Source: Pseudomonadota bacterium
GTDB lineage: Bacteria > Pseudomonadota > Alphaproteobacteria > Rhizobiales > Rhizobiaceae
Assembly: GCA_023419535.1 (NCBI GenBank)
Contig: JAEZXX010000036.1
Span: 1 to 21,540, forward strand
Direction of reading: 5' to 3'
Length of the DNA stretch: 21,540 nt
Made by a program: the position numbers and the translations under genes
In this document: positions 1-7,864 of the stretch, piece after piece
Layout: the number at the start of each line of letters is the position of its first letter
Numbering within the stretch: the first letter of the stretch is position 1
The notes under the pieces: model-generated
The model's input: the letters and a program-made list of their open reading frames with translations, nothing else
The model's database searches: none
Told to the model about the DNA's origin: nothing

Positions 1-967
1 GCGCGTCGGACACGAAGCGCTCGCGTCCGGCCCTCGGGGATGCGAGTGCCTCGACGTCGGCGCGCGCGACCCCGAGCCCGGCCAGGATGCGGGACAGGCC
101 GTACTGCGGATGGCCGGAGGCGGAAGGCTGGGCGGACCGGTCGATCCGCACGAAGCTCGGCTCGTCGAGGAGCGTATCGAGACCGGGCAGCACGACGGCG
201 CCGTTCGGAAGGTGCGCGACCGCCAGAAGCAGGTCCAGCGTCGCGGGTGCCGTCGCGGTGGATCCGGCGATCACCACCGGCCCGCGCGATCCCTCCCGGC
301 GGTATCGTGCCGCGCGCTCCCGTGCCCAGGCCCGTTTGGCCTCGCCGGGTTCGGCAAGCCCGAGGGAGGCGAGATGGGCCGGCCAGGCCTCCGTCACGAT
401 CGACAGGAACCGCGAGGTCAGCTGCCACCATTCGGCCAGCCGGTCCTCGATGTCGAGCGAGGCGAGCGCGGACAGGGAGATCTCCTCGTCGCCGGCCTCG
501 TCGAGAAGCGCTGCGAGATCGTCCGCGAGCCACAGCGCGTCGGCCGAGGAAGGGGGCAGGGCGATCGCCTCGCCGACGAGGGCGCCGGCGGCCTGCGAAT
601 CGATCTGCGACTTCCAGAAGCGGACGAGACGGGCGAGGTCGAGCCGGCGGCGCAGCGGGTCGATCGTCGGCAGGAGCGGGCTCGCGACGGACCCGCCGAG
701 GGGGGCGGCGAAAGGATCCGTCGCCTCGCCTTCGCCGAGCGGGCGCACGCTCGGCAAAATGGCGCTCGCTCCTCCGAGCGCGTGGGCGAAGGCCGCCGTC
801 AGCCCCTGCGCGGCGCGGCGCGTCGGCACGAAGACGGTGAGGTCGGCAAGGGCGAGCGGATCGCCGCCGCGGGCGACGCCCGGGACGATCCGACCGTCGA
901 GGATGCCGGCCGCCAGCGTCGGCAGAAACGGCAGGCCGGGCGGGACGGAGAGGATTCGCGGTGCCAT
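1..967 (-). CDS. addB: AddB, double-strand break repair nuclease/helicase subunit (N-terminal part)
   Basis: AddB is the inactivated-helicase and nuclease subunit of AddAB, which processes double-strand DNA ends for RecA-dependent recombination. The minus strand is open from an ATG at 967 to the left edge, giving about 322 N-terminal residues; the rest lies outside the window. The translation begins MAPRILSVPPGLPFLPTLAA and contains alphaproteobacterial AddB blocks: ADLTVFVPTRRAAQGL, PTIDPLRRRLDLARLVRFW, SADALWLADDLAALLDEA, a PVVIAGSTATAPATLDLL stretch, GAVVLPGLDTLLDE and HPQYGLSRILAGLGV. The start is chosen because these conserved blocks begin immediately after it. It lies 44 bp downstream of murU on the same strand, and addA is expected next, outside the window. 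The C-terminal nuclease and iron-sulfur cysteines cannot be judged here. Confidence 0.88.
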   Translation of the reverse strand, partial: MAPRILSVPPGLPFLPTLAAGILDGRIVPGVARGGDPLALADLTVFVPTRRAAQGLTAAFAHALGGASAILPSVRPLGEGEATDPFAAPLGGSVASPLLPTIDPLRRRLDLARLVRFWKSQIDSQAAGALVGEAIALPPSSADALWLADDLAALLDEAGDEEISLSALASLDIEDRLAEWWQLTSRFLSIVTEAWPAHLASLGLAEPGEAKRAWARERAARYRREGSRGPVVIAGSTATAPATLDLLLAVAHLPNGAVVLPGLDTLLDEPSFVRIDRSAQPSASGHPQYGLSRILAGLGVARADVEALASPRAGRERFVSDA

Positions 968-1011
968 CGCTCGGAAGGTTAGACGCGCAACGCCTTCCGG
1001 ACCAGAGCGGT

Positions 1012-1743
1012 TCAGGCCGCGCTCGCCTTCAGCACCCGTTCGGCGTCGGCGATGGCGGGCGGCGTGCCGACCGTCACCCAGAGCCCGTCGAGCCGCACGC
1101 CGAACAGGCGCTTCTTCTCGATCGCGGCGTCGAAGATGCGGTTCAGCGAGAACTTCTCCTCGCGCAGACCCTTGAAGAGTTCGGGTTTCAGGATGGCGGC
1201 GCCCGCATAGATGAAGGGGCTCATGTCGCGCTCGGCGAGGCGCGAGAGGCGGCCTGCCGTGTCCATCGTGAAATCGCCGCGTCCCTCGTAGCCGGTCGCG
1301 CGCTTCATGTCCGCGATGAGGAGAAGGACGTCCATCTCCTGCGGGTCCCAGAGCTCGGCCATGAGCGAGAGATTGTCGCGGTAGCCTTCGATCCAGAACG
1401 TGTCGGAGTTGATCAGGAAGAACGGCTCGGACCCGAGCTCGGGAAGCGCCTTCACAACGCCGCCGCCCGATTCCAGAAGCGCGCCGCTCTCGTCGGAGAC
1501 GACGATGGAGAGGTCGCGTCGCCGGCGCAGGTGGCCGCGCAGCTGGTCGGCGAGGTAGTGGACGTTGACGACGACGCGGGTGACGCCCGCGCGCGCCAGC
1601 GCGTCCAGCCCGTAGTCGATCAGCGCCTTGCCGCCCACCTCGACGAGCGGCTTGGGGATGGTCGCCGTCACCGGGCGCATGCGCTTTCCGAGCCCGGCGG
1701 CGAGGACCATCGCCGTCTTCGGGGTGAACACCGTCTTCGTCAT
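1012..1743 (-). CDS. murU: N-acetylmuramate-1-phosphate uridylyltransferase (MurU-like nucleotidyltransferase)
   Basis: A 243-residue sugar-1-phosphate nucleotidyltransferase. The N-terminal signature LAAGLGKRMRPVT (residues 14-26) and IPKPLVEVGGKALIDY (29-44) are the nucleotide-binding and sugar-binding motifs of this fold, and a DTFW stretch in mid-protein is the usual metal-binding region. In Pseudomonas and Caulobacter, MurU transfers UMP to MurNAc-1-phosphate, so recycled peptidoglycan sugar rejoins synthesis without MurA. The specific MurU call rests mainly on its position 9 bp downstream of an AmgK-type kinase, the enzyme that makes its substrate. By sequence alone it could be another hexose-1-phosphate nucleotidyltransferase. 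The gene is co-oriented with tsaE-amgK and addB in an apparent operon. Confidence 0.78.
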   Translation of the reverse strand: MTKTVFTPKTAMVLAAGLGKRMRPVTATIPKPLVEVGGKALIDYGLDALARAGVTRVVVNVHYLADQLRGHLRRRRDLSIVVSDESGALLESGGGVVKALPELGSEPFFLINSDTFWIEGYRDNLSLMAELWDPQEMDVLLLIADMKRATGYEGRGDFTMDTAGRLSRLAERDMSPFIYAGAAILKPELFKGLREEKFSLNRIFDAAIEKKRLFGVRLDGLWVTVGTPPAIADAERVLKASAA

Positions 1744-1752
1744 GTCGGTCGT

Positions 1753-3297
1753 CTACCGTCGTCCTTGTCCGAGACAGGCGTCGAGGACGCCCCAATCCTC
1801 GTAGAGTTCCATCAGCGCCGAAAGGTCCGGATGGACGAGCGTGCGCTTCAGATAGGCCTGTATCCGCGGGATGTGGCGGAGATATTGCGGCTTGCCGTCG
1901 CGCTCGTGCAGGCGCACGAAGATGCCGAGGATCTTTGTCGCGCGCTGGGCGGCCATCACGCGATAGGCGTGTTCGAAGGACGCCGAGTCGAAGCCCGCCT
2001 CGCCCTCGCGCGCCTCGCGGTAGGCGGCGAGCAGCCGCTGCTCCAGATCCGAAGGCACGTCGGCGCGCGCGTCCTGCGCCAGCGATGCGAGGTCGTAGGC
2101 GGACGGGCCGATCATCGCGTCCTGGAAGTCGAGCAGGCCGACGCGGCCGCAGTCCTTGCGCTCCGCGCGCCAGAGGATGTTCGGGGAGTGGAAGTCGCGC
2201 AGAACGAGACGTCGTTCCGCGCCCTCGATGGAATCGAAGAGCCCGTCCCACACCGCGTCGAAGCGCTCGCGCTCCTCGCGCGTCGCCGGCCGGCCCGTGA
2301 GACGCGGCAGGAACCAGTCGACCATCAGGGAGACTTCGACGGCCATCGCGTCGCGATCGAAGTCCGGAACGCGATACGGCCGGTCCTTCGTGCCGATCTC
2401 CGGCTCGAAGGGCTCCGCGTGGAGAAGCGCGACGCAACCGGCCGCCGCCTCGTATCGCTCGGGAACCGGCCTGCCGTCGGCGTCGAGAATGCCCTCGTCG
2501 CCGAGGTCCTCCAGAAGGACGAGCCCGGCGTCGGGATCGACGGCGTGGATCTGCGGCACGCTGAAGCCCTTCGCCGCCAGCGCCTTTGCCAGCGCCACGA
2601 AGGGCGCCACGTCCTGCGCGATATGCGCGATCTCGGCATAGGTGCGTCCGTCGCGCAGTACCGGTCCGCGCGCGAGGCGCGGGGCGTCCATCAGCACCAG
2701 AGGCCCATCGGGCGCTTCGACATGCTCGTAACGGCGCGCCGAAGCATCGCCGCGAAACGGCAGGCGGCGCGCCCGCGCGTGTCCCGCGCCCTGGAGGAAC
2801 CGGCGGATGCCCAGCGAGCGCGACAGGCGCAGCGAGGTTTCGGCGGCCGCCGAGACGACCGCGCGACGGCCGCCGCCGGGCGCGACCTCCAGATGCAGCG
2901 TCAGATTGGCCTCAGCGGCCACGACGTCGGAGCGCTCGGGCCATTCGACGAGGACGACCCCCGTCTCGGCGGCCTCCTCGAGGCCGAGTTCGGCGAGCTC
3001 GGCCTCGCCCTCGATGCGGTAGAGGTCGAAATGCGTCGCCTTGGGACGGGTCTCGTAGGCCTGGACGAGCGTGTAGGTCGGGGAGGGCACCTCCATCGCC
3101 TCGTCGCGGGCGAGATAACGCAGGATGGCGCGCGCAAGCGTCGTCTTGCCGGCACCCAGGTCCCCGGACAGGGCCACCATGTCGCCGGTGCGAAGGAGGA
3201 TCGCGACGTCCTCGGCCAGAACGCGGCTCGCCTGCTCGTCGGCGAGTTCGAGGACGAGGCCGTCCGGAAACGGGTCGGTCTGCGGTCCCCCGCTCAT
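1753..3297 (-). CDS. tsaE: TsaE / AmgK-like aminoglycoside-type phosphotransferase fusion
   Basis: A 514-residue two-domain protein. Residues 1-150 are TsaE, the ATPase needed for N6-threonylcarbamoyladenosine (t6A37) synthesis on tRNA: Walker A GDLGAGKTT (45-53), PSPTYTLVQAYE (71-82), HFDLYRIEG (89-97) and VLVEWPER (115-122). Residues from about 165 to 514 are an APH-fold kinase, with RDFHSPNILW (367-376; catalytic Asp368, Asn373), a DFQD metal-binding motif (390-393) and GPSAYDLASLAQDAR. The second domain resembles AmgK, which phosphorylates the anomeric position of MurNAc/GlcNAc in cell-wall recycling; the downstream MurU-like gene supports this. Stand-alone TsaE is about 150 aa, so the fusion is clear. 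The start codon overlaps the divL stop by 4 bp (ATGA), implying translational coupling. The kinase substrate is inferred. Confidence 0.87.
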   Translation of the reverse strand: MSGGPQTDPFPDGLVLELADEQASRVLAEDVAILLRTGDMVALSGDLGAGKTTLARAILRYLARDEAMEVPSPTYTLVQAYETRPKATHFDLYRIEGEAELAELGLEEAAETGVVLVEWPERSDVVAAEANLTLHLEVAPGGGRRAVVSAAAETSLRLSRSLGIRRFLQGAGHARARRLPFRGDASARRYEHVEAPDGPLVLMDAPRLARGPVLRDGRTYAEIAHIAQDVAPFVALAKALAAKGFSVPQIHAVDPDAGLVLLEDLGDEGILDADGRPVPERYEAAAGCVALLHAEPFEPEIGTKDRPYRVPDFDRDAMAVEVSLMVDWFLPRLTGRPATREERERFDAVWDGLFDSIEGAERRLVLRDFHSPNILWRAERKDCGRVGLLDFQDAMIGPSAYDLASLAQDARADVPSDLEQRLLAAYREAREGEAGFDSASFEHAYRVMAAQRATKILGIFVRLHERDGKPQYLRHIPRIQAYLKRTLVHPDLSALMELYEDWGVLDACLGQGRR

Positions 3298-5807
3298 TCG
3301 GCCGCCTTGTCGATCTCGGCGCTGCGCGCGGGAAAGCGGCAGGTGACGACGGTGCCGCCGCCCTCCGGCCGGGAGGCGATGTCGACCCGGCCGCCATGCA
3401 GCTCCACGAAGCTCTTGACGATGGAAAGGCCGAGCCCGGCGCCGGACTGGCGACCGCCGGCCGGATTGGTCTCGAAGCGGTCGAAGACGCGGGCCAGATC
3501 GCGTTCGGAGATGCCGGGCCCCTCGTCGGAGACCTTGAAGAGAACGTCCTGTCCGAGGCGGGCGGCGCGCAGCGTGACCGTGGAGCCGGCCGGGGCGAAG
3601 TTCGCCGCATTCGACAGGAGATTGAAGAGGACCTGCGTCAGGCGGTGCTCGTCGGCGCGGAAGGTCTCGCCCGCCTTCGACACGTCGATCTTGAGCGCGA
3701 TCTCGCTGGAGCGCATGCGCTCGCGCACCGCGTCCGCCGCGTGGGCCGCGACCTTCTCGATGTCGACCTCAGCGATGTCGAGATCCATGATCCCGGCGTC
3801 GATCGTGGCGAGGTCGAGGATGTCGTTGACGATCGTCAGGAGCGTGTTGGTCGAGGTCGAGATGTAGTCGAGATACTCCGACTGGCGCTCGTTGAGCGGC
3901 CCCGTCTCGACCGAGCGAAGCAGCGCGGAGAAGCCGATGATGTTGGTCAGCGGCGAGCGCAGCTCGTAGTTCACGTGCTGGACGAAGTCGGACTTGACGC
4001 GGTCGGCCGCCTCCAGCGCCTCGTTGCGCTCGCGCAGCATGCGCTCGGCGGCCTTGGCGTCGGAGATGTCGGCGAAGGTCAGCATGGTCTGCCCGTTCGG
4101 CAGCGGGACCACGCCGAAGGTCTGCACCCGGCCGTCGGAAAGTTCGATCTCGCCCGACAGCGTCTCGCGCACGCCTTCGTCGAAGGCCGTGACGGCGCTG
4201 GCGAAGGTCGCCCAGTCGACGCCCTGCGCGTTCGGCTGGATGTCGACACCGACCGTGCCCGCGAAGGAACGGATGTGGGGCTTGGCGGCCAGGAAATCGG
4301 CGGACAGGCCCCAGGTCTCGGCGAAGATCGGGTTCGACAGGCGCAGCCGCCCGTCCGGCCCGAAGACCGCGACAGCCTCGGCGAGGCTGTCCAGCGTCTG
4401 GCCCTGGAGCTGGACGAGGGCGTTCAGCCGGCTTTCCAGCTCGAACTTCTCGGTCAGGTCCTCGAAGACCCAGGTCGCCCCGCCCTGGGGCGCGGGATTG
4501 GCGAGGACGCGGAGCGTCCGGCCGTCCGCCAGATGCCAGATCGCCTCCGTCGCCTCGGTCGCGCGATAGGCGGCGAGGATGTCGGCCTTGATCTCGCGAA
4601 GCGGGCGGTCCTCCGGCAGGACGCCGTTGGTGCGCAGCCGGTCCATGATGGCGATGTGGTCCGGCCCGCTGTCGAGATAGGCGCCGGGCAGGCCGAAGAG
4701 CCGGGCGAAGCCGGCATTGTGGTAGACGAGCTGGGTCTTCTCGTCGAAGCGCGCGACCGCGGTCTCCAGCCGATCGAGCGTTTCGGCATGCGAGCGCATC
4801 GTCTCGCGCAGCTCGGCCCGAACCGCCTCGGCGGCCGAGACGTCGACGGCGAGCCCCGCCGAGCCGAGCGGGCCCGAGGCGTCGACGACGGAGAAGTTGC
4901 GGCGGTCGGCGTCGACCACCGCCGAAAGCCGCCCTTCGTAGACGCCGCTCGCATCGACCGCGCCGGCGATGGCGCGCTGGTCCTGCGCGCCGAACAGCTC
5001 CAGCCGGCGCTCGAGCGCGTCCTCCGCGTCGCGCGCGTCGACCGCCCGCGCATAGGCCTTGTTCGTCCAGACGAGATCGCGGTCGCGGCCGCGCAGCCAC
5101 ATGGGAATGGGCGCAGCGTCGAACAGCGTCTGCATGGTCTCGATGGTGGAGACGGCCCGCTCGTTCTCGATGCGAAGCCGGGCGAGTTCCTCGCGAAGAC
5201 CGTCGAGCGCGGTGAAGCGGACCAGGGCGATCTCGCCCTCGGTGCGCCCCGCGACCTCGATCGCCCGGGTCTCGCCGATCTCGATCTCGATGCGGAAGGG
5301 CTCGGCCGTGCCGATCAGGCGCTCGATCGAGGACGACAGGCGCGCGGCGTCGAACTCCGGCATCCAGGTCGCGAAGCGCAGGAACTCGGCCCGCTCGCCC
5401 GGCGCGCCGATCGAGGCGGGGAGCGCCCCCATCATGTCGGGCACGGCGGTGCCGCGATAGGCGAGGAGGCGCTGGTTCTCGGTCGAGATCATCGCGCTGC
5501 GCGTCTCGACCTCGTGGCGCGCGTCGGCGAGTTCGGAACGCAGGCGTTCGTTTTCACCCTCGACGACGACGCGTCTGCGGCTGAGCCATACGGCGGCGAT
5601 CATCGTGCCGCCCACGGCGAGCGCCAGCAGCGCGACGGTTCCGACGGTCTCGGGTGCGAGCGCCCGGTCCATCAGCTGCGCGCTCGCGGGAGTGGCGCTC
5701 GACGCCAGCAGTGCCAGCGCGCCGGCCTTCGCGCGCGCGCGCCTGCTGCGCCCCGCCGATCGACGGGCGTCGTCCGTCCGGCCCCTGTCGTGCCTCTCGC
5801 AAACCAT
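3294..5807 (-). CDS. divL: DivL-type PAS-domain pseudo-histidine kinase with Tyr at the phospho-acceptor site
   Basis: An 837-residue membrane sensor. A basic N-terminus (1-28) is followed by a signal-like stretch (29-44) and a hydrophobic segment (about 55-75), then a coiled region and several PAS-like modules (about 225-330, 345-455, 465-585). The kinase core is at about 605-830: dimerisation helix with HVNYELRSPLTNIIGF (611-626), N box NLLSNAANF (729-737), G1 DEGPGI (761-766) and G2 GAGLGL (789-794). At the position of the phosphorylated His there is Tyr614; the codon on the minus strand at 3968-3966 is TAC. This substitution is the hallmark of Caulobacter DivL, which binds phosphorylated DivK and controls CckA-CtrA signalling. 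The ATP-binding motifs look intact. divL heads the operon with tsaE-amgK, a linkage I recall from other alphaproteobacteria. A later start is possible but none is clearly better. Confidence 0.88.
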   Translation of the reverse strand: MVCERHDRGRTDDARRSAGRSRRARAKAGALALLASSATPASAQLMDRALAPETVGTVALLALAVGGTMIAAVWLSRRRVVVEGENERLRSELADARHEVETRSAMISTENQRLLAYRGTAVPDMMGALPASIGAPGERAEFLRFATWMPEFDAARLSSSIERLIGTAEPFRIEIEIGETRAIEVAGRTEGEIALVRFTALDGLREELARLRIENERAVSTIETMQTLFDAAPIPMWLRGRDRDLVWTNKAYARAVDARDAEDALERRLELFGAQDQRAIAGAVDASGVYEGRLSAVVDADRRNFSVVDASGPLGSAGLAVDVSAAEAVRAELRETMRSHAETLDRLETAVARFDEKTQLVYHNAGFARLFGLPGAYLDSGPDHIAIMDRLRTNGVLPEDRPLREIKADILAAYRATEATEAIWHLADGRTLRVLANPAPQGGATWVFEDLTEKFELESRLNALVQLQGQTLDSLAEAVAVFGPDGRLRLSNPIFAETWGLSADFLAAKPHIRSFAGTVGVDIQPNAQGVDWATFASAVTAFDEGVRETLSGEIELSDGRVQTFGVVPLPNGQTMLTFADISDAKAAERMLRERNEALEAADRVKSDFVQHVNYELRSPLTNIIGFSALLRSVETGPLNERQSEYLDYISTSTNTLLTIVNDILDLATIDAGIMDLDIAEVDIEKVAAHAADAVRERMRSSEIALKIDVSKAGETFRADEHRLTQVLFNLLSNAANFAPAGSTVTLRAARLGQDVLFKVSDEGPGISERDLARVFDRFETNPAGGRQSGAGLGLSIVKSFVELHGGRVDIASRPEGGGTVVTCRFPARSAEIDKAAE

Positions 5808-5948
5808 CCAAGTCCCCGCCGCCGCGCTTTCCCCGAGAAACCGGCGAAATCAGTCCCCGCCATCCCGAACCGCCTCTGTTCGGCACGGGATGGCGACAGA
5901 CTAGACGGGTGAGGCGCGGCTGGCAAAGCCGATGGGACACACCGGGCG

Positions 5949-5988
5949 AAAAAGGAAGCGCCGCCGCCGGTCGAACCGTCGGCGGCGC
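5949..5988 (-). terminator. Rho-independent terminator of ahcY
   Basis: Read on the minus strand just after the ahcY stop: a GC stem (arms 5975-5988 and 5958-5971, 13 of 14 positions paired) closed by a 3-nt loop, followed by a T-rich tract (TTCCTTTTT, 5957-5949). This is a canonical intrinsic terminator, 31 bp beyond the ahcY stop codon and 141 bp before divL. It makes ahcY and the divL operon separate transcripts. Confidence 0.8.
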
Positions 5989-6019
5989 AGGAGGCTTCGG
6001 CGATGAGGCGCGGGGCGCG

Positions 6020-7420
6020 TCAGTAGCGGTACTGGTCGCTCTTGAACGGGCCCTGCGGCGTCACGCCGATATAGGCGGCCTGCTCCTCCGACAGCGTCGA
6101 GAGCTTGGCGCCGAGCTTGTCGAGATGCAGGCGCGCGACCTTCTCGTCGAGGTGCTTGGGCAGGACGTAGACCTCGTTGCCGTACTTCTCGCCCTTGGTG
6201 AAGAGCTCGATCTGCGCCAGCGTCTGGTTGGTGAAGGAGGCGCTCATCACGAAGGAGGGATGGCCCGTCGCGTTGCCGAGATTGAGGAGGCGGCCTTCCG
6301 AGAGCAGCAGCATGCGCTTGCCGTCCGGGAAGGTGATCATGTCCACCTGCGGCTTGACGTTCGTCCACTTCAGGTTCTTCAGGCCGGCGACCTGAATCTC
6401 GTTGTCGAAATGGCCGATATTGCCGACGATGGCCATGTCCTTCAGGGCACGCATGGTGTCGAGCGTCACGACGTCCTTGTTGCCCGTGGTCGTGATGACG
6501 ATGTCGGCGGTCGGCGCCGCCTCCTCCAGCGTGACGACCTCGAAGCCGTCCATGGCGGCCTGCAGCGCGCAGATCGGGTCGACCTCGGTCACCTTGACGC
6601 GGGCGCCCGCGCCCTGCAGCGAGGCCGCCGAGCCCTTGCCGACGTCGCCGTAGCCGCACACGACCGCGACCTTGCCGGCCATCATCACGTCGGTGCCGCG
6701 GCGGATGCCGTCGACGAGCGATTCCTTGCAGCCGTACTTGTTGTCGAACTTCGACTTGGTGACCGAATCGTTGACGTTGATCGCCGGGAAGGGGAGGAGC
6801 CCCTTCTTCTGCAACTGGTACAGGCGGTTCACGCCCGTCGTCGTCTCCTCGGTCACGCCCTTGATGGCGTCGCGCTGCTTGGCGAAGAAGCCCGGCGTCG
6901 CGGCCATGCGCTTCCTGATCTGCGCGAAGAGGATCTCCTCCTCCTCGTTGCCCGGATTCGACAGAACGTCCTCGCCGGCCTCGGCGCGCGCGCCGATCAG
7001 GATGTACATCGTGGCGTCGCCGCCGTCGTCGAGGATCATGTTCGAGGGCTGGCCGTCCGCCCACTGGAAGATGCGGTCGGTGTAGTCCCAGTACTCGGTC
7101 AGCGTCTCGCCCTTCACGGCGAAGACGGGCGTCCCGCCGGCCGCGATGGCGGCGGCGGCGTGGTCCTGCGTGGAGAAGATGTTGCAGGAGGCCCAGCGGA
7201 CCTCCGCGCCGAGCACCTTCAACGTCTCGATCAGGACCGCGGTCTGGATCGTCATGTGCAGCGAGCCGGTGATGCGCGCGCCCTTCAGCGGCTGATCGGC
7301 GCCGAACTCCTCGCGGCAGGCCATCAGGCCCGGCATCTCGGTCTCGGCGATCTCGATCTCCTTGCGGCCCCAGTCGGCGAGGGAGATGTCCTTGACGATG
7401 TAGTCCTGCGTGCCGGTCAT
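6020..7420 (-). CDS. ahcY: S-adenosyl-L-homocysteine hydrolase (adenosylhomocysteinase)
   Basis: A 466-residue NAD-dependent enzyme that hydrolyses S-adenosylhomocysteine to homocysteine and adenosine, clearing the product inhibitor of methyltransferases. Motifs include GSLHMTIQTAVLIETL near residues 52-67, WASCNIFSTQDHAAAA (76-91), NVNDSVTKSKFDN (215-227), the NAD-binding GYGDVGKG (256-263), NQTLAQIELFT and the C-terminal FKSDQYRY. The length and the internal segment with GEDVLSNPGNEEEE fit the longer bacterial form. The ATG at 7420 is chosen over an upstream in-frame TTG at 7435 because GAGG at 7433-7430 lies 9 nt before it and TGTQDYIVKDISLADWG is the usual family N-terminus. It has its own upstream operator-like palindrome and a downstream intrinsic terminator, so it is probably a monocistronic unit. 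Confidence 0.97.
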   Translation of the reverse strand: MTGTQDYIVKDISLADWGRKEIEIAETEMPGLMACREEFGADQPLKGARITGSLHMTIQTAVLIETLKVLGAEVRWASCNIFSTQDHAAAAIAAGGTPVFAVKGETLTEYWDYTDRIFQWADGQPSNMILDDGGDATMYILIGARAEAGEDVLSNPGNEEEEILFAQIRKRMAATPGFFAKQRDAIKGVTEETTTGVNRLYQLQKKGLLPFPAINVNDSVTKSKFDNKYGCKESLVDGIRRGTDVMMAGKVAVVCGYGDVGKGSAASLQGAGARVKVTEVDPICALQAAMDGFEVVTLEEAAPTADIVITTTGNKDVVTLDTMRALKDMAIVGNIGHFDNEIQVAGLKNLKWTNVKPQVDMITFPDGKRMLLLSEGRLLNLGNATGHPSFVMSASFTNQTLAQIELFTKGEKYGNEVYVLPKHLDEKVARLHLDKLGAKLSTLSEEQAAYIGVTPQGPFKSDQYRY

Positions 7421-7429
7421 GGCGTCAAA

Positions 7430-7433
7430 CCTC
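7430..7433 (-). promoter_or_regulatory. Ribosome binding site of ahcY (decides the start)
   Basis: GAGG on the minus strand, 9 nt upstream of the ATG at 7420. It excludes the in-frame TTG at 7435, which would place the Shine-Dalgarno inside the coding region. Confidence 0.65.
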
Positions 7434-7518
7434 AAAGAAGGGTGGAACGGGAACGGCGCGCCGGAGGGCGCGCGAATGCTGCCCGGCTTCTACCAACCGT
7501 GCCGCGCGAGAACAAGCG

Positions 7519-7540
7519 CATATAAACATCTCTTTATGTG
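7519..7540. promoter_or_regulatory. Palindromic operator upstream of ahcY, SahR-like
   Basis: An AT-rich interrupted palindrome in otherwise GC-rich DNA: on the minus strand CACATAAAGA followed by GATGTTTATATG, with 16 of 22 positions symmetric. It sits about 100 bp upstream of the ahcY start and overlaps the stop codon of the S4 gene (7534-7536). From memory, the SahR (ArsR-family, SAH-responsive) motif in alphaproteobacteria resembles AAAGATATCTTT with AT flanks. The TAAAGA/TTTAT core and the location before ahcY fit that. SahR itself is not encoded here, so the regulator is inferred. Confidence 0.55.
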
Positions 7541-7854
7541 TCGATGTCGTCGGTCGCGCCGGGCGCGTCAGCGCCGTCCGGCTTCGGCGGCGCGGACAGA
7601 TCGAGATAGAGCCCGGCGGCCTCGCTGGCGGGTCCGCGGCGCAGGCCCGGCGCGCGCACCTTCAAGACGCGCACGCGCCCGTTCAGCGACATCGTCAGGA
7701 CGTCGCCGGGGCGGACCAGCTTGGCGGGCTGATCGATCTTCTCGCGGTTGAGGCGCACGGCCCCGGATTCGACGACGGTCTGCGCCAGGCCGCGCGTCTT
7801 GGTCAGACGCGCGAAGAACAGCCATTTGTCGATCCGCTGGCCGCCTGCGCTCAT
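7534..7854 (-). CDS. S4-domain RNA-binding protein (HslR/Hsp15-like)
   Basis: A 106-residue protein whose first 55 residues are an S4 RNA-binding domain: QRIDKWLFFARLTKTRGLAQ (residues 6-25), GAVRLNREKI and KLVRPGDVLTM. This pattern is that of Hsp15/HslR, which binds stalled 50S subunits carrying nascent chains. The tail is acidic and proline/alanine-rich. The gene starts 10 bp after the helicase stop, so co-transcription and perhaps translational coupling are likely. Helicase plus S4 neighbours are common in Rhizobiales. The exact RNA target is not known. Its stop codon lies inside the ahcY operator palindrome. Confidence 0.85.
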   Translation of the reverse strand: MSAGGQRIDKWLFFARLTKTRGLAQTVVESGAVRLNREKIDQPAKLVRPGDVLTMSLNGRVRVLKVRAPGLRRGPASEAAGLYLDLSAPPKPDGADAPGATDDIDT

Positions 7855-7864
7855 CCCGCCTTCG

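Noticed and set aside
961..5912. Very long plus-strand open frames (968 and 1108 codons) over the left block.
   Set aside because: They lie antisense to murU, tsaE-amgK and divL, have Arg/Ala/Gly-rich compositions without domains, and are typical stop-poor shadows of GC-rich genes.
7421..7533. SAH riboswitch in the ahcY leader.
   Set aside because: The leader is only about 100 nt long and I could not find the conserved SAH-riboswitch core; the palindrome explains regulation better. A covariance-model search would settle it.
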